The notes beneath the pieces were generated by a model. The model ran no database searches. It was not told the origin of the DNA and was given only the letters and a program-made list of their open reading frames with translations. Source: Sporomusaceae bacterium FL31 (GTDB lineage Bacteria > Bacillota > Negativicutes > DSM-1736 > Dendrosporobacteraceae). Taken from it: 64,000 nucleotides of DNA. This document shows positions 1-8,769 of the stretch, one piece after another. The position numbers and the translations under genes are program-made. How positions within the stretch are numbered: the first letter of the stretch is position 1; each line of letters begins with the position of its first letter. The DNA lies in assembly GCA_003990955.1 (NCBI GenBank), contig BIFV01000007.1, forward strand, positions 258,866 through 322,865, written 5' to 3'.

Positions 1-53
1 ATGATATTGAAAGATATCGTACAATCATTGCTAAACTCAATCTGCGGAAATAA
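1..53 (+). CDS. rpsO: 30S ribosomal protein S15, 3' end only
   Basis: Only the last 16 codons are in the window. Reading from base 3, the frame gives DIERYRTIIAKLNLRK and then TAA at 51-53. This matches the conserved C-terminus of ribosomal protein S15, which binds 16S rRNA. The gene lies directly upstream of pnp, the usual bacterial order rpsO-pnp, and is followed at once by an intrinsic terminator. The identification rests on a short peptide plus synteny. Confidence 0.85.
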   Translation, partial: DIERYRTIIAKLNLRK

Positions 54-57
54 TGAA

Positions 58-82
58 AGCGGGATTATCCCCGCTTTTTTTA
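58..82 (+). terminator. Intrinsic terminator after rpsO
   Basis: AGCGGG pairs with CCCGCT around a short loop and is followed by a run of seven T. It separates rpsO from pnp. Confidence 0.8.
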
Positions 83-181
83 TTTTCCAAGGTTAAGAGC
101 CTGTAAAAAAGGAAATAATAAAAAAAATGTCGAAGAGTTATTCTTGGAAAAGAATAGGGGATTCAAAGAGGAGGACAACGT

Positions 182-2284
182 ATGCATAGCTTTGAAATGG
201 AACTAGGCGGCAGACCACTAATTGTTGAGTCTGGAAAATTGGCAAAACAAGCAGGTGGAGCAGTTCTGGTTCGATATGGGGATACAGCAGTCATTGTTAC
301 TGCTACCGCATCAGCTGAGCCACGCGAAGGAATTGATTTTTTCCCATTAACAGTTGATTATGAAGAAAGATTATATTCTGTTGGCAAGATTCCTGGGGGC
401 TTTATAAAGCGCGAGGGACGCCCCAGTGAAGCAGCGATTCTATCTGGTAGATTGATTGATCGGCCAATCCGCCCACTTTTTGCTGATGGCTTTCGTAATG
501 ATGTACAGGTCGTAGCAACAGTATTGTCAGTTGATCAGAATAATCCACCAGATATCCCGGCAATGATTGGTGCATCTTGCGCATTATCAGTTTCCGATAT
601 TCCATTTAATGGTCCTATTGGTGGTGTTCGCGTCGGCAGAATAGACGGACAGTTCATTATTAACCCAACAGTTGCTCAACAAGAGCAAAGTGAGCTCAAT
701 TTGGTTGTTGCTGGAACTAAAGATGCTGTAATTATGGTTGAAGCTGCTGCAAATGAGCTTTCAGAAGAAGTGATCTTGGATGCAATATCATTCGGACACG
801 ATGTCATTCGGACTATTATTGATTTTCAGTTAAAAATTGTTGAGTCAATTGGCAAAACAAAACGTGACATAAAATTATTTGACGTCGCGGCGGAAATTGA
901 TACTGCTGTACGCGAGTTTGTTACTGAAAAATTAAACTCTGCAGTAAGAAATTCTGATAAACTTGAACGAGAAGCTCAAATTAGCGCTGTAAAAAAAGAA
1001 ACCACCGAACATTTTGCGACAATATTTCCTGACAACACAAAAAATGTTCAATATGTAGTGCAAAAAGTTCTTAAAGAGCTTGTCCGTAAAATGATTACTG
1101 TAGAGAAAATTCGTCCTGATGGACGTGCATTGGAAGAAGTACGCCCCATTACTTGTGATGTTTCGCTTTTAGCACGCACTCATGGTTCTGGACTATTTAC
1201 CCGTGGTCAAACCCAAGTACTTACAGTCACCACCTTAGGAGCAATTGGTGACGAACAGATATTAGATGGACTCGGTGTAGAAGAATCTAAACGCTATATG
1301 CATCATTACAATTTCCCATCCTTCAGTGTTGGTGAAACTAGACCTTCTCGTGGTCCTGGCCGTCGCGAAATTGGCCATGGTGCATTAGCTGAACGTGCGC
1401 TAGTGCCAGTTATACCAAATGAGGTTGAATTCCCTTATACCATTCGATTAGTATCCGAAGTTCTCGAATCCAATGGTTCTTCTTCCATGGGCAGTGTCTG
1501 CGGCAGTACCTTGTCACTGATGGATGCTGGTGTTCCAATTAAAAGACCTGTCTCCGGCGTAGCAATGGGACTTGTTAAAGAAGGCGACCATTACTCAATC
1601 TTAACTGATATCCAAGGTATGGAAGATGCTCTTGGCGATATGGACTTCAAAGTCGCAGGTACTACAAAAGGTGTAACAGCGATACAGATGGACATAAAAA
1701 TTGCCGGCATTACTAAAGAAATTTTGACTTCGGCATTAGAACAAGCAAAACGGGGTCGCAGTCACATCTTAAATATTATGTTGGAAACTATCAACACACC
1801 AAAAACTGAACTTTCTCCATATGCACCAAGAATTATTACAATGGAAATTGATCCTGATAAAATTCGCGATGTCATAGGACCTGGCGGCAAGACAATTAAA
1901 AAGATTATTGATGAAACTGGTGTTACCATTGATATTGAAGATGACGGCAAGGTTTTTATCGCTGCAGTTGACGTTGAAGCCGGTCAAAAAGCTGTCAGAA
2001 TTATTGAAAGCTTGGTTCGTGATGTCGAGGTTGGCGGCACGTATCAGGGAAAAGTGACCCGGATTATGAATTTCGGAGCTTTTGTTGAGATTTTACCAGG
2101 CAAAGAAGGACTTGTTCATATATCACAACTTGCCCGTGAGCGTGTGGCAAAAGTAGAAGATGTTGTGAAAATAGGTGACGAGATCTTAGTAAAAGTTACT
2201 GAAATCGATCGCCAAGGACGAGTCAATTTATCCCGCAAAGAATTGCTTAAACCCGAAACTGATGACAGTAATAAAACAACTTGA
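182..2284 (+). CDS. pnp: Polyribonucleotide nucleotidyltransferase (PNPase)
   Basis: A 700-residue 3'-5' exoribonuclease that phosphorolyses RNA in mRNA turnover. Two RNase PH-like halves are visible: residues about 1-210, and about 300-545 with the [10 protein letters not shown] motif and the [12 protein letters not shown] stretch. They are followed by a KH domain ([15 protein letters not shown], about 560) and an S1 domain ([20 protein letters not shown], about 620-690). The length is normal for the family. The start is supported by a strong GAGGAGG site 6-7 bases upstream. The gene follows rpsO and ends in its own terminator. Nothing looks damaged. Confidence 0.98.
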   Translation: MHSFEMELGGRPLIVESGKLAKQAGGAVLVRYGDTAVIVTATASAEPREGIDFFPLTVDYEERLYSVGKIPGGFIKREGRPSEAAILSGRLIDRPIRPLFADGFRNDVQVVATVLSVDQNNPPDIPAMIGASCALSVSDIPFNGPIGGVRVGRIDGQFIINPTVAQQEQSELNLVVAGTKDAVIMVEAAANELSEEVILDAISFGHDVIRTIIDFQLKIVESIGKTKRDIKLFDVAAEIDTAVREFVTEKLNSAVRNSDKLEREAQISAVKKETTEHFATIFPDNTKNVQYVVQKVLKELVRKMITVEKIRPDGRALEEVRPITCDVSLLARTHGSGLFTRGQTQVLTVTTLGAIGDEQILDGLGVEESKRYMHHYNFPSFSVGETRPSRGPGRREIGHGALAERALVPVIPNEVEFPYTIRLVSEVLESNGSSSMGSVCGSTLSLMDAGVPIKRPVSGVAMGLVKEGDHYSILTDIQGMEDALGDMDFKVAGTTKGVTAIQMDIKIAGITKEILTSALEQAKRGRSHILNIMLETINTPKTELSPYAPRIITMEIDPDKIRDVIGPGGKTIKKIIDETGVTIDIEDDGKVFIAAVDVEAGQKAVRIIESLVRDVEVGGTYQGKVTRIMNFGAFVEILPGKEGLVHISQLARERVAKVEDVVKIGDEILVKVTEIDRQGRVNLSRKELLKPETDDSNKTT

Positions 2285-2316
2285 ACATAAACCGTAAGGT
2301 TTATGTTTTTTTTTTG
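2284..2316 (+). terminator. Intrinsic terminator after pnp
   Basis: AACATAAACC and GGTTTATGTT form a 10-bp stem with a GTAA loop, followed by about ten T. It begins at the pnp stop codon. Confidence 0.9.
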
Positions 2317-2392
2317 CTATTTAATCATTAAATTAACGTATCACTAATAAACTGGTAGAAGCAAGCAAACGCTTCAACCGGGAGTGATGCTC

Positions 2393-3112
2393 TTGAGATG
2401 GATGATCGTTACCCGTATAAGACAATGGTATGTTATTTTTGCTGCAGGTGTATTTTTAACTGTTGCAATGTTATCTGGAATCCTACAACCATTATTAACA
2501 AGCACAACAACAACTCAAACAAAAATTCAGCCTATTTTTCATGGAAACATCAGTGAACCTAAAGTTGCATTCGCTTGTAATGTTTTCTGGGGTGAAGAAT
2601 TTCTGCCTGATATGCTCCAGACATTAAACAATCAGAACACTCATATCACCTTTTTTATCGGTGGCAGCTGGGCAAAGAAATACCCTGAGTTATTAGCTGA
2701 TATTGCCAATAAAGGACATGAGCTTGGCAACCATACCTACAGCCATCCACACCCTAATACCATCAGTAAAGAAAAGAATAAGGAACAAATAGTAAAAACT
2801 GAAGATCTAGTAAAAGAAATAACCGGAACAAAAACAACTCTTTATGCTCCTCCTTATGGTGAATATAATGATACGGTATTAACAGCAGCGGATGAACTTG
2901 GGTATACGACAATCATGTGGACGATTGATACAATTGATTGGAAGCGTCCTCCTGCTGATATTATAAAAAATCGAGTCATAAAGAAACTCCATAATGGAGC
3001 AATCATTTTAATGCATCCTACTGAACCGACAGCAAAAGCTTTACCAGAATTAATAAGTGAGATCAAGAAGGCAGGATATACGATTACAACGGTATCTGAT
3101 ATACTAAAATAA
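2393..3112 (+). CDS. ylxY: YlxY-type polysaccharide deacetylase-like sporulation protein
   Basis: A 239-residue membrane-anchored NodB-fold protein. One N-terminal transmembrane segment (about residues 10-35) precedes the deacetylase domain. The metal-binding NHTYSH motif and the APPYG motif are present. The usual catalytic TFDD motif is replaced by ACNVFWGEE, as I recall is typical of the YlxY branch, so deacetylase activity is doubtful. The position right after pnp matches pnpA-ylxY in Bacillus. I chose TTG at 2393 because the GGGAG site is 8 bases upstream; GTG 2384 and ATG 2387 lie too close to it, and ATG 2402 is an alternative. Confidence 0.88.
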   Translation: MRWMIVTRIRQWYVIFAAGVFLTVAMLSGILQPLLTSTTTTQTKIQPIFHGNISEPKVAFACNVFWGEEFLPDMLQTLNNQNTHITFFIGGSWAKKYPELLADIANKGHELGNHTYSHPHPNTISKEKNKEQIVKTEDLVKEITGTKTTLYAPPYGEYNDTVLTAADELGYTTIMWTIDTIDWKRPPADIIKNRVIKKLHNGAIILMHPTEPTAKALPELISEIKKAGYTITTVSDILK

Positions 3113-3115
3113 AGA

Positions 3116-3142
3116 AACAGGCAGATAATTGCCTGTTTTTTT
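3116..3142 (+). terminator. Intrinsic terminator after ylxY
   Basis: AACAGGCA and TGCCTGTT form the stem, followed by seven T. Confidence 0.88.
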
Positions 3143-3263
3143 CATTGCAAAAACCCCTAGTCTATGATATTATGTCAACATGCTTTTGTTTTAGGTTGGC
3201 GGACAACTCTTACCGTTTTCCCCATTAAAGCATGTTTGGCTAATCTAAACTAGGAGGTACTCA

Positions 3264-4157
3264 GTGAATAAAACAAAATTAATGTCTTTCATTATGTTAA
3301 GTTTATTAGTGTTTACAATGTTCATCCCCGTTCAAATAACCTACGCTGCTCCAATCGACAATGTATTAAATACTTTATCAACAAATACTTTATCATCGGC
3401 CGAAAGCGGAGGAGCAAGTAACGGTGGTAATATTTTCGAAAAGTTTTTTGGATTTCTGTTTGATAAAGTATTAGGACCTGTATTAAATATTTTCGGATCA
3501 AAATCTACAACTGGCTCTAACGGTGACTCACCTGTAAAAGTTACGCCACTTCCGCCTAGTCCCAATACAGGTACAAGCCCAAATAGCGGCATATTACGAG
3601 GAAAAGTAATTGTCGTAGATCCTGGACATGGTGGCAGTAACCCTGGAGCGGTAGCAAATAATAGCACCGAAGCAGATAATAATCTTGCTGTAAGCTTAAA
3701 ATTGCGTGATAAACTGGTACAAGCTGGCGCAAAAGTCATTATGACACGCGACACCGACCGTACCGTTGCTCCTGAAGGAAATTCATTAGGACAAGAATTG
3801 CAGGCTAGAGTGGATTTGGCTGAAAGAAATAAGGCTGATATTTTTGTCAGCATCCATTCCAACTCTAATCCTGATTCCTCGATTGCTGGTACGATGACTT
3901 TTTATCCTAGTGGCAAAGCGCCAAAACTTGCACAAGAAGTCCAAAATGCTATCATTCAAGAAGCAGGCTCCGTAGATAAGGGAACTTCACCTGCAACCTT
4001 TTATGTGCTTCGCAATACGTCGATGCCAAGCATTCTGGTAGAAATGGGATTTGTAACAAATGCTCAAGAAGCAGGAAGATTAAATAATGATTCTTATCGC
4101 ACAAGTATAGCAAATGGTGTCTTTAGCGGGATTGCAAACTACTTTAATAATCTGTAA
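3264..4157 (+). CDS. Secreted N-acetylmuramoyl-L-alanine amidase (Amidase_3)
   Basis: A 297-residue exported cell-wall hydrolase that cleaves the amide bond between muramic acid and L-alanine. A signal peptide (residues 1-28, ending VQITYA) is followed by a Gly/Ser/Pro-rich linker to about residue 110. The zinc amidase domain contains VDPGHGG, the metal glutamate in NSTEADNN, SIHSNSN and the catalytic ILVEMGF. GTG 3264 is preceded by AGGAGG at 7-base spacing. It is a CwlD/AmiC-type catalytic domain without recognisable cell-wall repeats. It sits between ylxY and the M16 peptidase, where Bacillus has no such gene. A role in spore or vegetative wall turnover is inferred. Confidence 0.93.
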   Translation: MNKTKLMSFIMLSLLVFTMFIPVQITYAAPIDNVLNTLSTNTLSSAESGGASNGGNIFEKFFGFLFDKVLGPVLNIFGSKSTTGSNGDSPVKVTPLPPSPNTGTSPNSGILRGKVIVVDPGHGGSNPGAVANNSTEADNNLAVSLKLRDKLVQAGAKVIMTRDTDRTVAPEGNSLGQELQARVDLAERNKADIFVSIHSNSNPDSSIAGTMTFYPSGKAPKLAQEVQNAIIQEAGSVDKGTSPATFYVLRNTSMPSILVEMGFVTNAQEAGRLNNDSYRTSIANGVFSGIANYFNNL

Positions 4158-4163
4158 TTGTTT

Positions 4164-4193
4164 AAACAGAGACTTTGTCTCTGTTTTTCTTTG
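4164..4193 (+). terminator. Intrinsic terminator after the amidase
   Basis: AAACAGAGAC and GTCTCTGTTT form a 10-bp stem with a TTT loop, followed by a T-rich tail. Confidence 0.88.
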
Positions 4194-4308
4194 ACACGAA
4201 GCTTCTCTGTTTTAAACATGTTTTGTTAATGACTTAAATATAAATAATAGGAGGATTTTAACCTATTAACCAGAAAATAACTAAATACAAAAGCTAAGGA
4301 GTAACTTC

Positions 4309-5541
4309 ATGTATCAGAAATCTAGTTTGTCAAACGGAATCAGAGTCATAACGGAGAGCCTTCCTTATGTAAAATCAGTAACATTAGGTGTATGGTTAGG
4401 CAGCGGCTCACGCTCTGAACAAAGTTATAATCATGGAATATCACATTTTATTGAACATTTAATGTTTAAAGGGACGGAAAAACGAACCGCGAAAGAAATT
4501 GCTGAAACAGTTGATGCGGTTGGCGGGCAATTAAATGCTTTCACAGCCAAAGAACATACATGTTATTATATGAAAGTACTAGACACTCATCTTGAATTAG
4601 CAGTCGATGTAATCAGTGATATGTTATTACATTCTAAATTTTCCTCCAATGATATTGAACGCGAACGAGAAGTCATTCTTGAAGAATTATCCATGTACGA
4701 GGATACACCTGACGAATTAATTCACGATCTTCATGTTGAGAAGATATGGCCAGATCACCAATTGGGCCGGAGTATTATTGGTACAACAAATTCAATAAAG
4801 CAAATTAATCAATCCTCTATTTTAGAATACTATAAACGATTTTATACTCCTGATAATCTAGTTATAGCCGCCGCAGGGAACCTTACCCATGATCGATTAG
4901 TTGCTTTAGCTGAAAAGTATTTTGGACAATTAACAGGCTCAAAATATGCCGTAGGAACGGAAATCCCGGTCTTTACATCAAGCAATACTGTGCATGAAAA
5001 AGCTACTGAACAGGTGCATATTTGCTTAGGAACGACTGGTGTTGCTCAAGACTCTCCAGACGTATATGCTTATTATATTTTAAATAATCTATTAGGCGGT
5101 GGAGTTAGCTCGCGCCTCTTTCAAACCATCAGGGAAGAGCAAGGGCTGGCATATTCTGTCTATTCATACCAAACCAATTATAGTGATGGTGGTTTGGTAA
5201 CAATATATGCCGGGACACGCCCCTCTAATGTGGAGCAGGTTATTCAACTTATTGATCACACTGTGACTGAATTAAAAACAAACGGAGTATCCAATCAGGA
5301 ACTTATGCGAGTCAAAGAACAGTTGAAGGGCAATTTACTACTAGGGCTGGAGAGCTCCAGCAGCCGAATGTCTCGACTAGGCAAGATGGAAATTAGTTTA
5401 GGCAAATATGTGACATTAGAAGAAGTTGTCACTAAAATTGATCGTACTTCTGTTGAAGATATTGCTCGTGTGATTCATTCTATTTTTAATTTAGAGCACC
5501 GTTGCTTAACTACGCTAGGCCCAATCAACAAAGCTAAGTAA
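4309..5541 (+). CDS. M16 family zinc peptidase (YmxG/MlpA-like)
   Basis: A 410-residue insulinase/processing-peptidase-like protein. The inverted zinc motif HFIEHLMFKGT (HxxEH) lies near residue 45, with the downstream glutamate in the REVILEELSMYED region near residue 125. The C-terminal half has the LGGGVSSRLFQTIREEQGLA signature of the M16 substrate-binding domain. The length fits single-chain bacterial homologues of about 410 residues. The start has AAGGAG 7 bases upstream. The position after ylxY and before ymxH matches ymxG (mlpA) in Bacillus. The physiological substrate is unknown. Confidence 0.93.
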   Translation: MYQKSSLSNGIRVITESLPYVKSVTLGVWLGSGSRSEQSYNHGISHFIEHLMFKGTEKRTAKEIAETVDAVGGQLNAFTAKEHTCYYMKVLDTHLELAVDVISDMLLHSKFSSNDIEREREVILEELSMYEDTPDELIHDLHVEKIWPDHQLGRSIIGTTNSIKQINQSSILEYYKRFYTPDNLVIAAAGNLTHDRLVALAEKYFGQLTGSKYAVGTEIPVFTSSNTVHEKATEQVHICLGTTGVAQDSPDVYAYYILNNLLGGGVSSRLFQTIREEQGLAYSVYSYQTNYSDGGLVTIYAGTRPSNVEQVIQLIDHTVTELKTNGVSNQELMRVKEQLKGNLLLGLESSSSRMSRLGKMEISLGKYVTLEEVVTKIDRTSVEDIARVIHSIFNLEHRCLTTLGPINKAK

Positions 5542-5575
5542 CTATATTTATTAAACTCATCACAAAGGAGATTTT

Positions 5576-6031
5576 ATGGGTATCAGAGGTTTCGAAGTAA
5601 TTTCAAGTTATAAAACCAAGGACATTCTTTTACCAGTTCGCAAAACATTACTAAGTGCTGGTTACGATTTGTCAGCCGCGGAGGATTCTATAATTTTACC
5701 GCAACAAGTAACACTGATAGCTACTGGATTAAAAGTGTTCATGAAAGATGATGAGTATCTAGGTTTGCATATTCGCTCTAGTTTTGCAATTAAAAATAAA
5801 GTCACCTTGATCAATGGACAAGGAATCATTGATGCTGACTATTACAATAATCCTGACAATGAAGGTCACATTATGATTGCAGTATACAACCACCAAAGTG
5901 ATGCGGTCTCTATTTTAAAAGGTACTCGTATTGCTCAAGGAATTTTTTATAAATATCTTTTAGCAGATAATGATAATATTTCTATTTCTGAAACACGCTT
6001 AGGCGGCTTTGGCAGCACTGGCGAAAAGTAG
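5576..6031 (+). CDS. dut: Trimeric dUTPase-like dUTP diphosphatase
   Basis: A 151-residue homotrimeric dUTPase that hydrolyses dUTP to dUMP and pyrophosphate. All five family motifs can be read: SAGYDLSAAED, RSSFA, NGQGIIDADYY, GTRIAQGIF and the C-terminal glycine-rich arm RLGGFGSTGEK. AAAGGAG precedes the ATG by 6 bases. The gene lies 35 bases after the M16 peptidase and ends in a terminator, so the two are probably co-transcribed. Nothing looks broken. Confidence 0.95.
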   Translation: MGIRGFEVISSYKTKDILLPVRKTLLSAGYDLSAAEDSIILPQQVTLIATGLKVFMKDDEYLGLHIRSSFAIKNKVTLINGQGIIDADYYNNPDNEGHIMIAVYNHQSDAVSILKGTRIAQGIFYKYLLADNDNISISETRLGGFGSTGEK

Positions 6032-6036
6032 GTTCA

Positions 6037-6072
6037 AGCAGGTAAAGAATAGCTTTACCTGCTTTACTTTTT
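6037..6072 (+). terminator. Intrinsic terminator after dut
   Basis: AGCAGGTAAAG and CTTTACCTGCT form an 11-bp stem, followed by a T-rich tail. Confidence 0.88.
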
Positions 6073-6130
6073 GGACATATTTTATTTTAGTAAAACATAG
6101 CATGTATAAAGATGATGTGGGGGAGATGTT

Positions 6131-6433
6131 ATGAACAGTTTGGTAACATTACTCTTACTATGTATAGGAATTTCCGTTTCGATTGGATTTCGAATTTATC
6201 ACTATCGACAAATACCTGACAGAGACAATAAATCATCACCGCTTTCTTTGGCTATTCAAGAAATAGTTGCTGTTTCTGGCGGCGTATATCTATCCTTGGT
6301 GATGCTAACATCGTTTTTAAAATTAGATATTCCGGAACGGGTATTGTTAAGTACAATTGCCATTGATCCTTTAGCATTAACAGCAATCTGCCTTGCGATG
6401 ATTCAGCCTTTATTTTTTAAATTTATAAAATAG
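6131..6433 (+). CDS. Small hypothetical membrane protein
   Basis: A 100-residue protein with three predicted hydrophobic segments: residues about 1-20, 42-62 and 75-98. GGGGGAG precedes the ATG by 7 bases. It lies 13 bases upstream of the ymxH-like gene and is probably co-transcribed with it. I do not recognise the family. The hydrophobic pattern and ribosome binding site support a real gene. Confidence 0.75.
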   Translation: MNSLVTLLLLCIGISVSIGFRIYHYRQIPDRDNKSSPLSLAIQEIVAVSGGVYLSLVMLTSFLKLDIPERVLLSTIAIDPLALTAICLAMIQPLFFKFIK

Positions 6434-6446
6434 GTGGTGATATTTA

Positions 6447-6740
6447 ATGCGTTTAAGTGAACTTGCAGGAAAAGAGGTTATTAACATTGGTGACGGAGGG
6501 AGATTAGGAATTATTGAGGAATGTGAGCTTGCCTTTGAAATGAAGTCAGGAAGAATTCATTCGCTACTTTTACCGAATAAAAGTGGATTTCTAAATATTT
6601 TTAATGATCATAAAACCTCCTCAATTCCTTGGGGAGCTATTAAAAGAATTGGTGATGAAGTAATTATTGTTGATTTAAGCAATGCCTATGACCGGGTCTA
6701 TACGAACTTTAAACGAGAACGCCAAGAAAGCACATATTAG
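6447..6740 (+). CDS. ymxH: YlmC/YmxH family PRC-barrel sporulation protein
   Basis: A 97-residue PRC-barrel-like protein. It begins MRLSELAGKEVINIGDGGRLG, the typical start of the YlmC/YmxH family, and contains the family stretch IPWGAIKRIGDEVIIVD. GGTGGTG lies upstream of the ATG. In Bacillus ymxH follows the M16 peptidase gene and precedes spoVFAB-asd-dapG-dapA, which matches the neighbourhood here. The role is poorly known; these proteins are small, and many genomes carry sporulation-linked copies. Confidence 0.87.
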   Translation: MRLSELAGKEVINIGDGGRLGIIEECELAFEMKSGRIHSLLLPNKSGFLNIFNDHKTSSIPWGAIKRIGDEVIIVDLSNAYDRVYTNFKRERQESTY

Positions 6741-6805
6741 CAAACTTTCACGGATACACTAACATTAATTGCAAATAAGCATTTAATGTTAGGAGGCTTC
6801 TATTG

Positions 6806-7432
6806 ATGACAAAACAAATTAACAATCAATCTAATTCCGGTTCCGACGTTTTAACCAGTTATACAAGCTCACAATCTAAAAGCCAGTCAGCATCTCAATC
6901 CAATACTCAAGCAAAGAATAATCAAGCAAGCACTGGCTCCCAGAGTAACGGTAATCAAAATCAAAAAACTGTTATCGGTGTATTCGCTACTCGCTCAGAT
7001 GCAGAAACTGCTGTTCAAACTTTACGGTCACAAGGATTTACAAATGAAGAAATTAACATAGTGTCAAAGAACCAGAAAAATAACAATGTAAGCTATGATG
7101 ATGATATTACAGATGGGGCTTTGACTGGTAGCACAATTGGCGGCATAGGCGGCTTACTGATTGGTGCAGGTGCGATGGTAGTGCCAGGAGTCGGCCCCTT
7201 ATTAGCAGCAGGCCCTATCAGTGCAGCTATTGGCGGTGCTTTAGCAGGAGGATTAGCTGGCGGATTAATTGACTGGGGCATCCCATCGGAAGCAAGTCAT
7301 CGTTATGCTAAAGAAGTAGAGCAAGATAAAATTCTTGCAATCATTCGTACGAACGATAACAGAGTCAATGCAGCGGCTAAGATATTAAGGCAGTACGGAG
7401 CACAAGATGTCGAAAGTCATGATGCTGAATAG
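6806..7432 (+). CDS. Gly-rich general-stress-type protein (YflT/DUF1269-like)
   Basis: A 208-residue protein in three parts. There is a Ser/Gln/Asn-rich low-complexity N-terminus (residues 1-50), then a small alpha/beta domain starting KTVIGVFATRSDAETAVQTL, like the general stress protein 17M (YflT) N-domain. A glycine-zipper hydrophobic hairpin follows (about 100-155, many GG and GA repeats), then a second short alpha/beta segment, DKILAIIRTNDNRVNAAAKIL. AGGAGG precedes ATG 6806 by 9 bases; TTG 6803 is also possible. Membrane association through the glycine zipper is inferred. The exact function is unknown. Confidence 0.8.
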   Translation: MTKQINNQSNSGSDVLTSYTSSQSKSQSASQSNTQAKNNQASTGSQSNGNQNQKTVIGVFATRSDAETAVQTLRSQGFTNEEINIVSKNQKNNNVSYDDDITDGALTGSTIGGIGGLLIGAGAMVVPGVGPLLAAGPISAAIGGALAGGLAGGLIDWGIPSEASHRYAKEVEQDKILAIIRTNDNRVNAAAKILRQYGAQDVESHDAE

Positions 7433-7460
7433 CCGGGATTTTCCCGGTTTTTCTTTTTTA
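7431..7460 (+). terminator. Intrinsic terminator
   Basis: CCGGG and CCCGG form a short GC stem, followed by TTTTTCTTTTTT, right after the stop codon of the glycine-rich protein. Confidence 0.8.
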
Positions 7461-7572
7461 ATCTAAAAAAAGTAAGCACTGATAATATCACGGATCCTTT
7501 TATAAATAAGAATGCAGCAATGATTTACTTGCTAATAATAGCAATAAAAATAGGGAGTTATATGAAAAAACG

Positions 7573-7600
7573 TTGACACTTGTGGAACCAATATTATAAA
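7573..7600 (+). promoter_or_regulatory. SigA-type promoter of the lysine-riboswitch operon
   Basis: TTGACA (7573-7578), a 16-base spacer and TATAAA (7595-7600) lie about 35 bases upstream of the first conserved base of the lysine riboswitch. Confidence 0.7.
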
Positions 7601-7635
7601 ATGTACATAAATTAAATAGATCCTGCACAGCGTGG

Positions 7636-7892
7636 AGTAGAGGTGCGGGCAACAATAGTACTTTCAGGGAGAGTGGTTCCAATGATCTGAAAGAAAAGGG
7701 TTGGCCGCCGAAGTAATAAAAGCTACCAGGTTTTTATTACTGGTCTTGCATCGAATAGGTGTTAGACTGTCACCAAGTTAAGTTTGGTGGAGTGCTATCT
7801 CATCTGGATGTTGAAAGCTTTATGCTTTTATATGTCCTTTCAGCTGCCCAAATAATGGTAGCCGGTGAGATAGTTCTCACCGGCTGTTTTTA
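7636..7892 (+). ncRNA. Lysine riboswitch (L box) with expression-platform terminator
   Basis: The leader of dapB carries the L-box landmarks in order: GAGGTGCG at about 7639, GGCCGCCGAAG, the helix around CTGGTCTTGCATCGAATAG, GACTGTCACC, and TTGGTGGAGTGCTATCTCATC. These agree closely with the Bacillus lysC leader as I remember it. The platform is visible: GTGCTATCTCATCTGG can pair with the left arm of the terminator at 7860-7885 (AGCCGGTGAG with CTCACCGGCT, then TTTTTAT). Lysine binding should therefore favour termination and shut off dapB-asd-aspartokinase-dapA. Confidence 0.95.
7860..7892 (+). terminator. Riboswitch-controlled terminator before dapB
   Basis: A 10-bp GC-rich stem followed by a T run. 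The left arm overlaps the sequence that can instead pair with GTGCTATCTCATC in the aptamer, giving mutually exclusive structures. Confidence 0.9.
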
Positions 7893-7948
7893 TAGTTCTA
7901 TTCAATAAAAATGCTTCTCATTGGTATACTTTTTGGGGGTGAACGTCG

Positions 7949-8743
7949 ATGATACGAGTTATGGTATGTGGCGCATATGGAAAGATGGGTCTTGAGGTGC
8001 TAAAAGCAGTACATAAAGATAAGCAGCTCAGTATTGTTGGGGCTGTTGACGTAAAGTCCGATTTTTCTGATGTAGGTGAGTTAATAGGAATTGGTAAAAA
8101 CGGTGTTACTGTTGGCAATGATTTAGTTACTGTCATCAATGAAACTAAACCACAGGTCATGGTTGATTTTACTAATCCCGAAGCGGTCATGAATAATATT
8201 CGTACCGCTATAAAAAATGGGGTATGTCCTGTAGTTGGAACAACTGGTTTATCAGACGACAATATCATGGAGATTGAGCAATTATGCCGAACCTATAAAG
8301 TTAATGCTCTGATATCCCCGAACTTCTCGATAGGGGCAATCTTAATGATGAGGCTGTCACAGGAAGCAGCAAAATATATGCCTCATGTTGAAATTATTGA
8401 ACTTCATCATGATCAAAAACTTGATGCACCATCAGGTACTGCAATAAGAACTGCAGAACTGATAGCAAAAACCAGAGGCTATCTAAAACAAGGCCACCCG
8501 GATGAATTTGAAAAATATGAAGGAGCACGTGGCGGTGACCTTTCAGGAATTCGCATGCATAGTGTAAGATTACCTGGATATGTGGCTCATCAGGAAGTGA
8601 TTTTTGGTGGACTTGGCCAGACTTTAACCATTCGGCATGACTCCATATCCCGTGAATCGTTTATGCCCGGTGTAGTCTTGGCCTGTAAAAAAGTTTTAAC
8701 TTTAGATGGGTTGGTTTGTGGCCTTGAACATATACTAGACTAA
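7949..8743 (+). CDS. dapB: 4-hydroxy-tetrahydrodipicolinate reductase
   Basis: A 264-residue enzyme that reduces hydroxytetrahydrodipicolinate with NAD(P)H in lysine and diaminopimelate synthesis. The N-terminal Rossmann motif is GAYGKMGLEVLKAV. The substrate and catalytic motif HHDQKLDAPSGTA lies near residue 155, with VGTTGL and the LIPNFS-like segment ISPNFSIGA before it. GGGGGTG lies upstream of the ATG. It is the first gene of the lysine-riboswitch operon, whereas Bacillus has spoVFA-spoVFB at the equivalent position before asd. Confidence 0.97.
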   Translation: MIRVMVCGAYGKMGLEVLKAVHKDKQLSIVGAVDVKSDFSDVGELIGIGKNGVTVGNDLVTVINETKPQVMVDFTNPEAVMNNIRTAIKNGVCPVVGTTGLSDDNIMEIEQLCRTYKVNALISPNFSIGAILMMRLSQEAAKYMPHVEIIELHHDQKLDAPSGTAIRTAELIAKTRGYLKQGHPDEFEKYEGARGGDLSGIRMHSVRLPGYVAHQEVIFGGLGQTLTIRHDSISRESFMPGVVLACKKVLTLDGLVCGLEHILD

Positions 8744-8769
8744 TTGTTTAACTTTAAGGAGCGATGATC

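Noticed and set aside
3341..3862. A 173-codon open frame on the minus strand
   Set aside because: It lies entirely opposite the amidase gene, has low-complexity, proline-rich composition, and no ribosome binding site. It is a shadow of the plus-strand gene.
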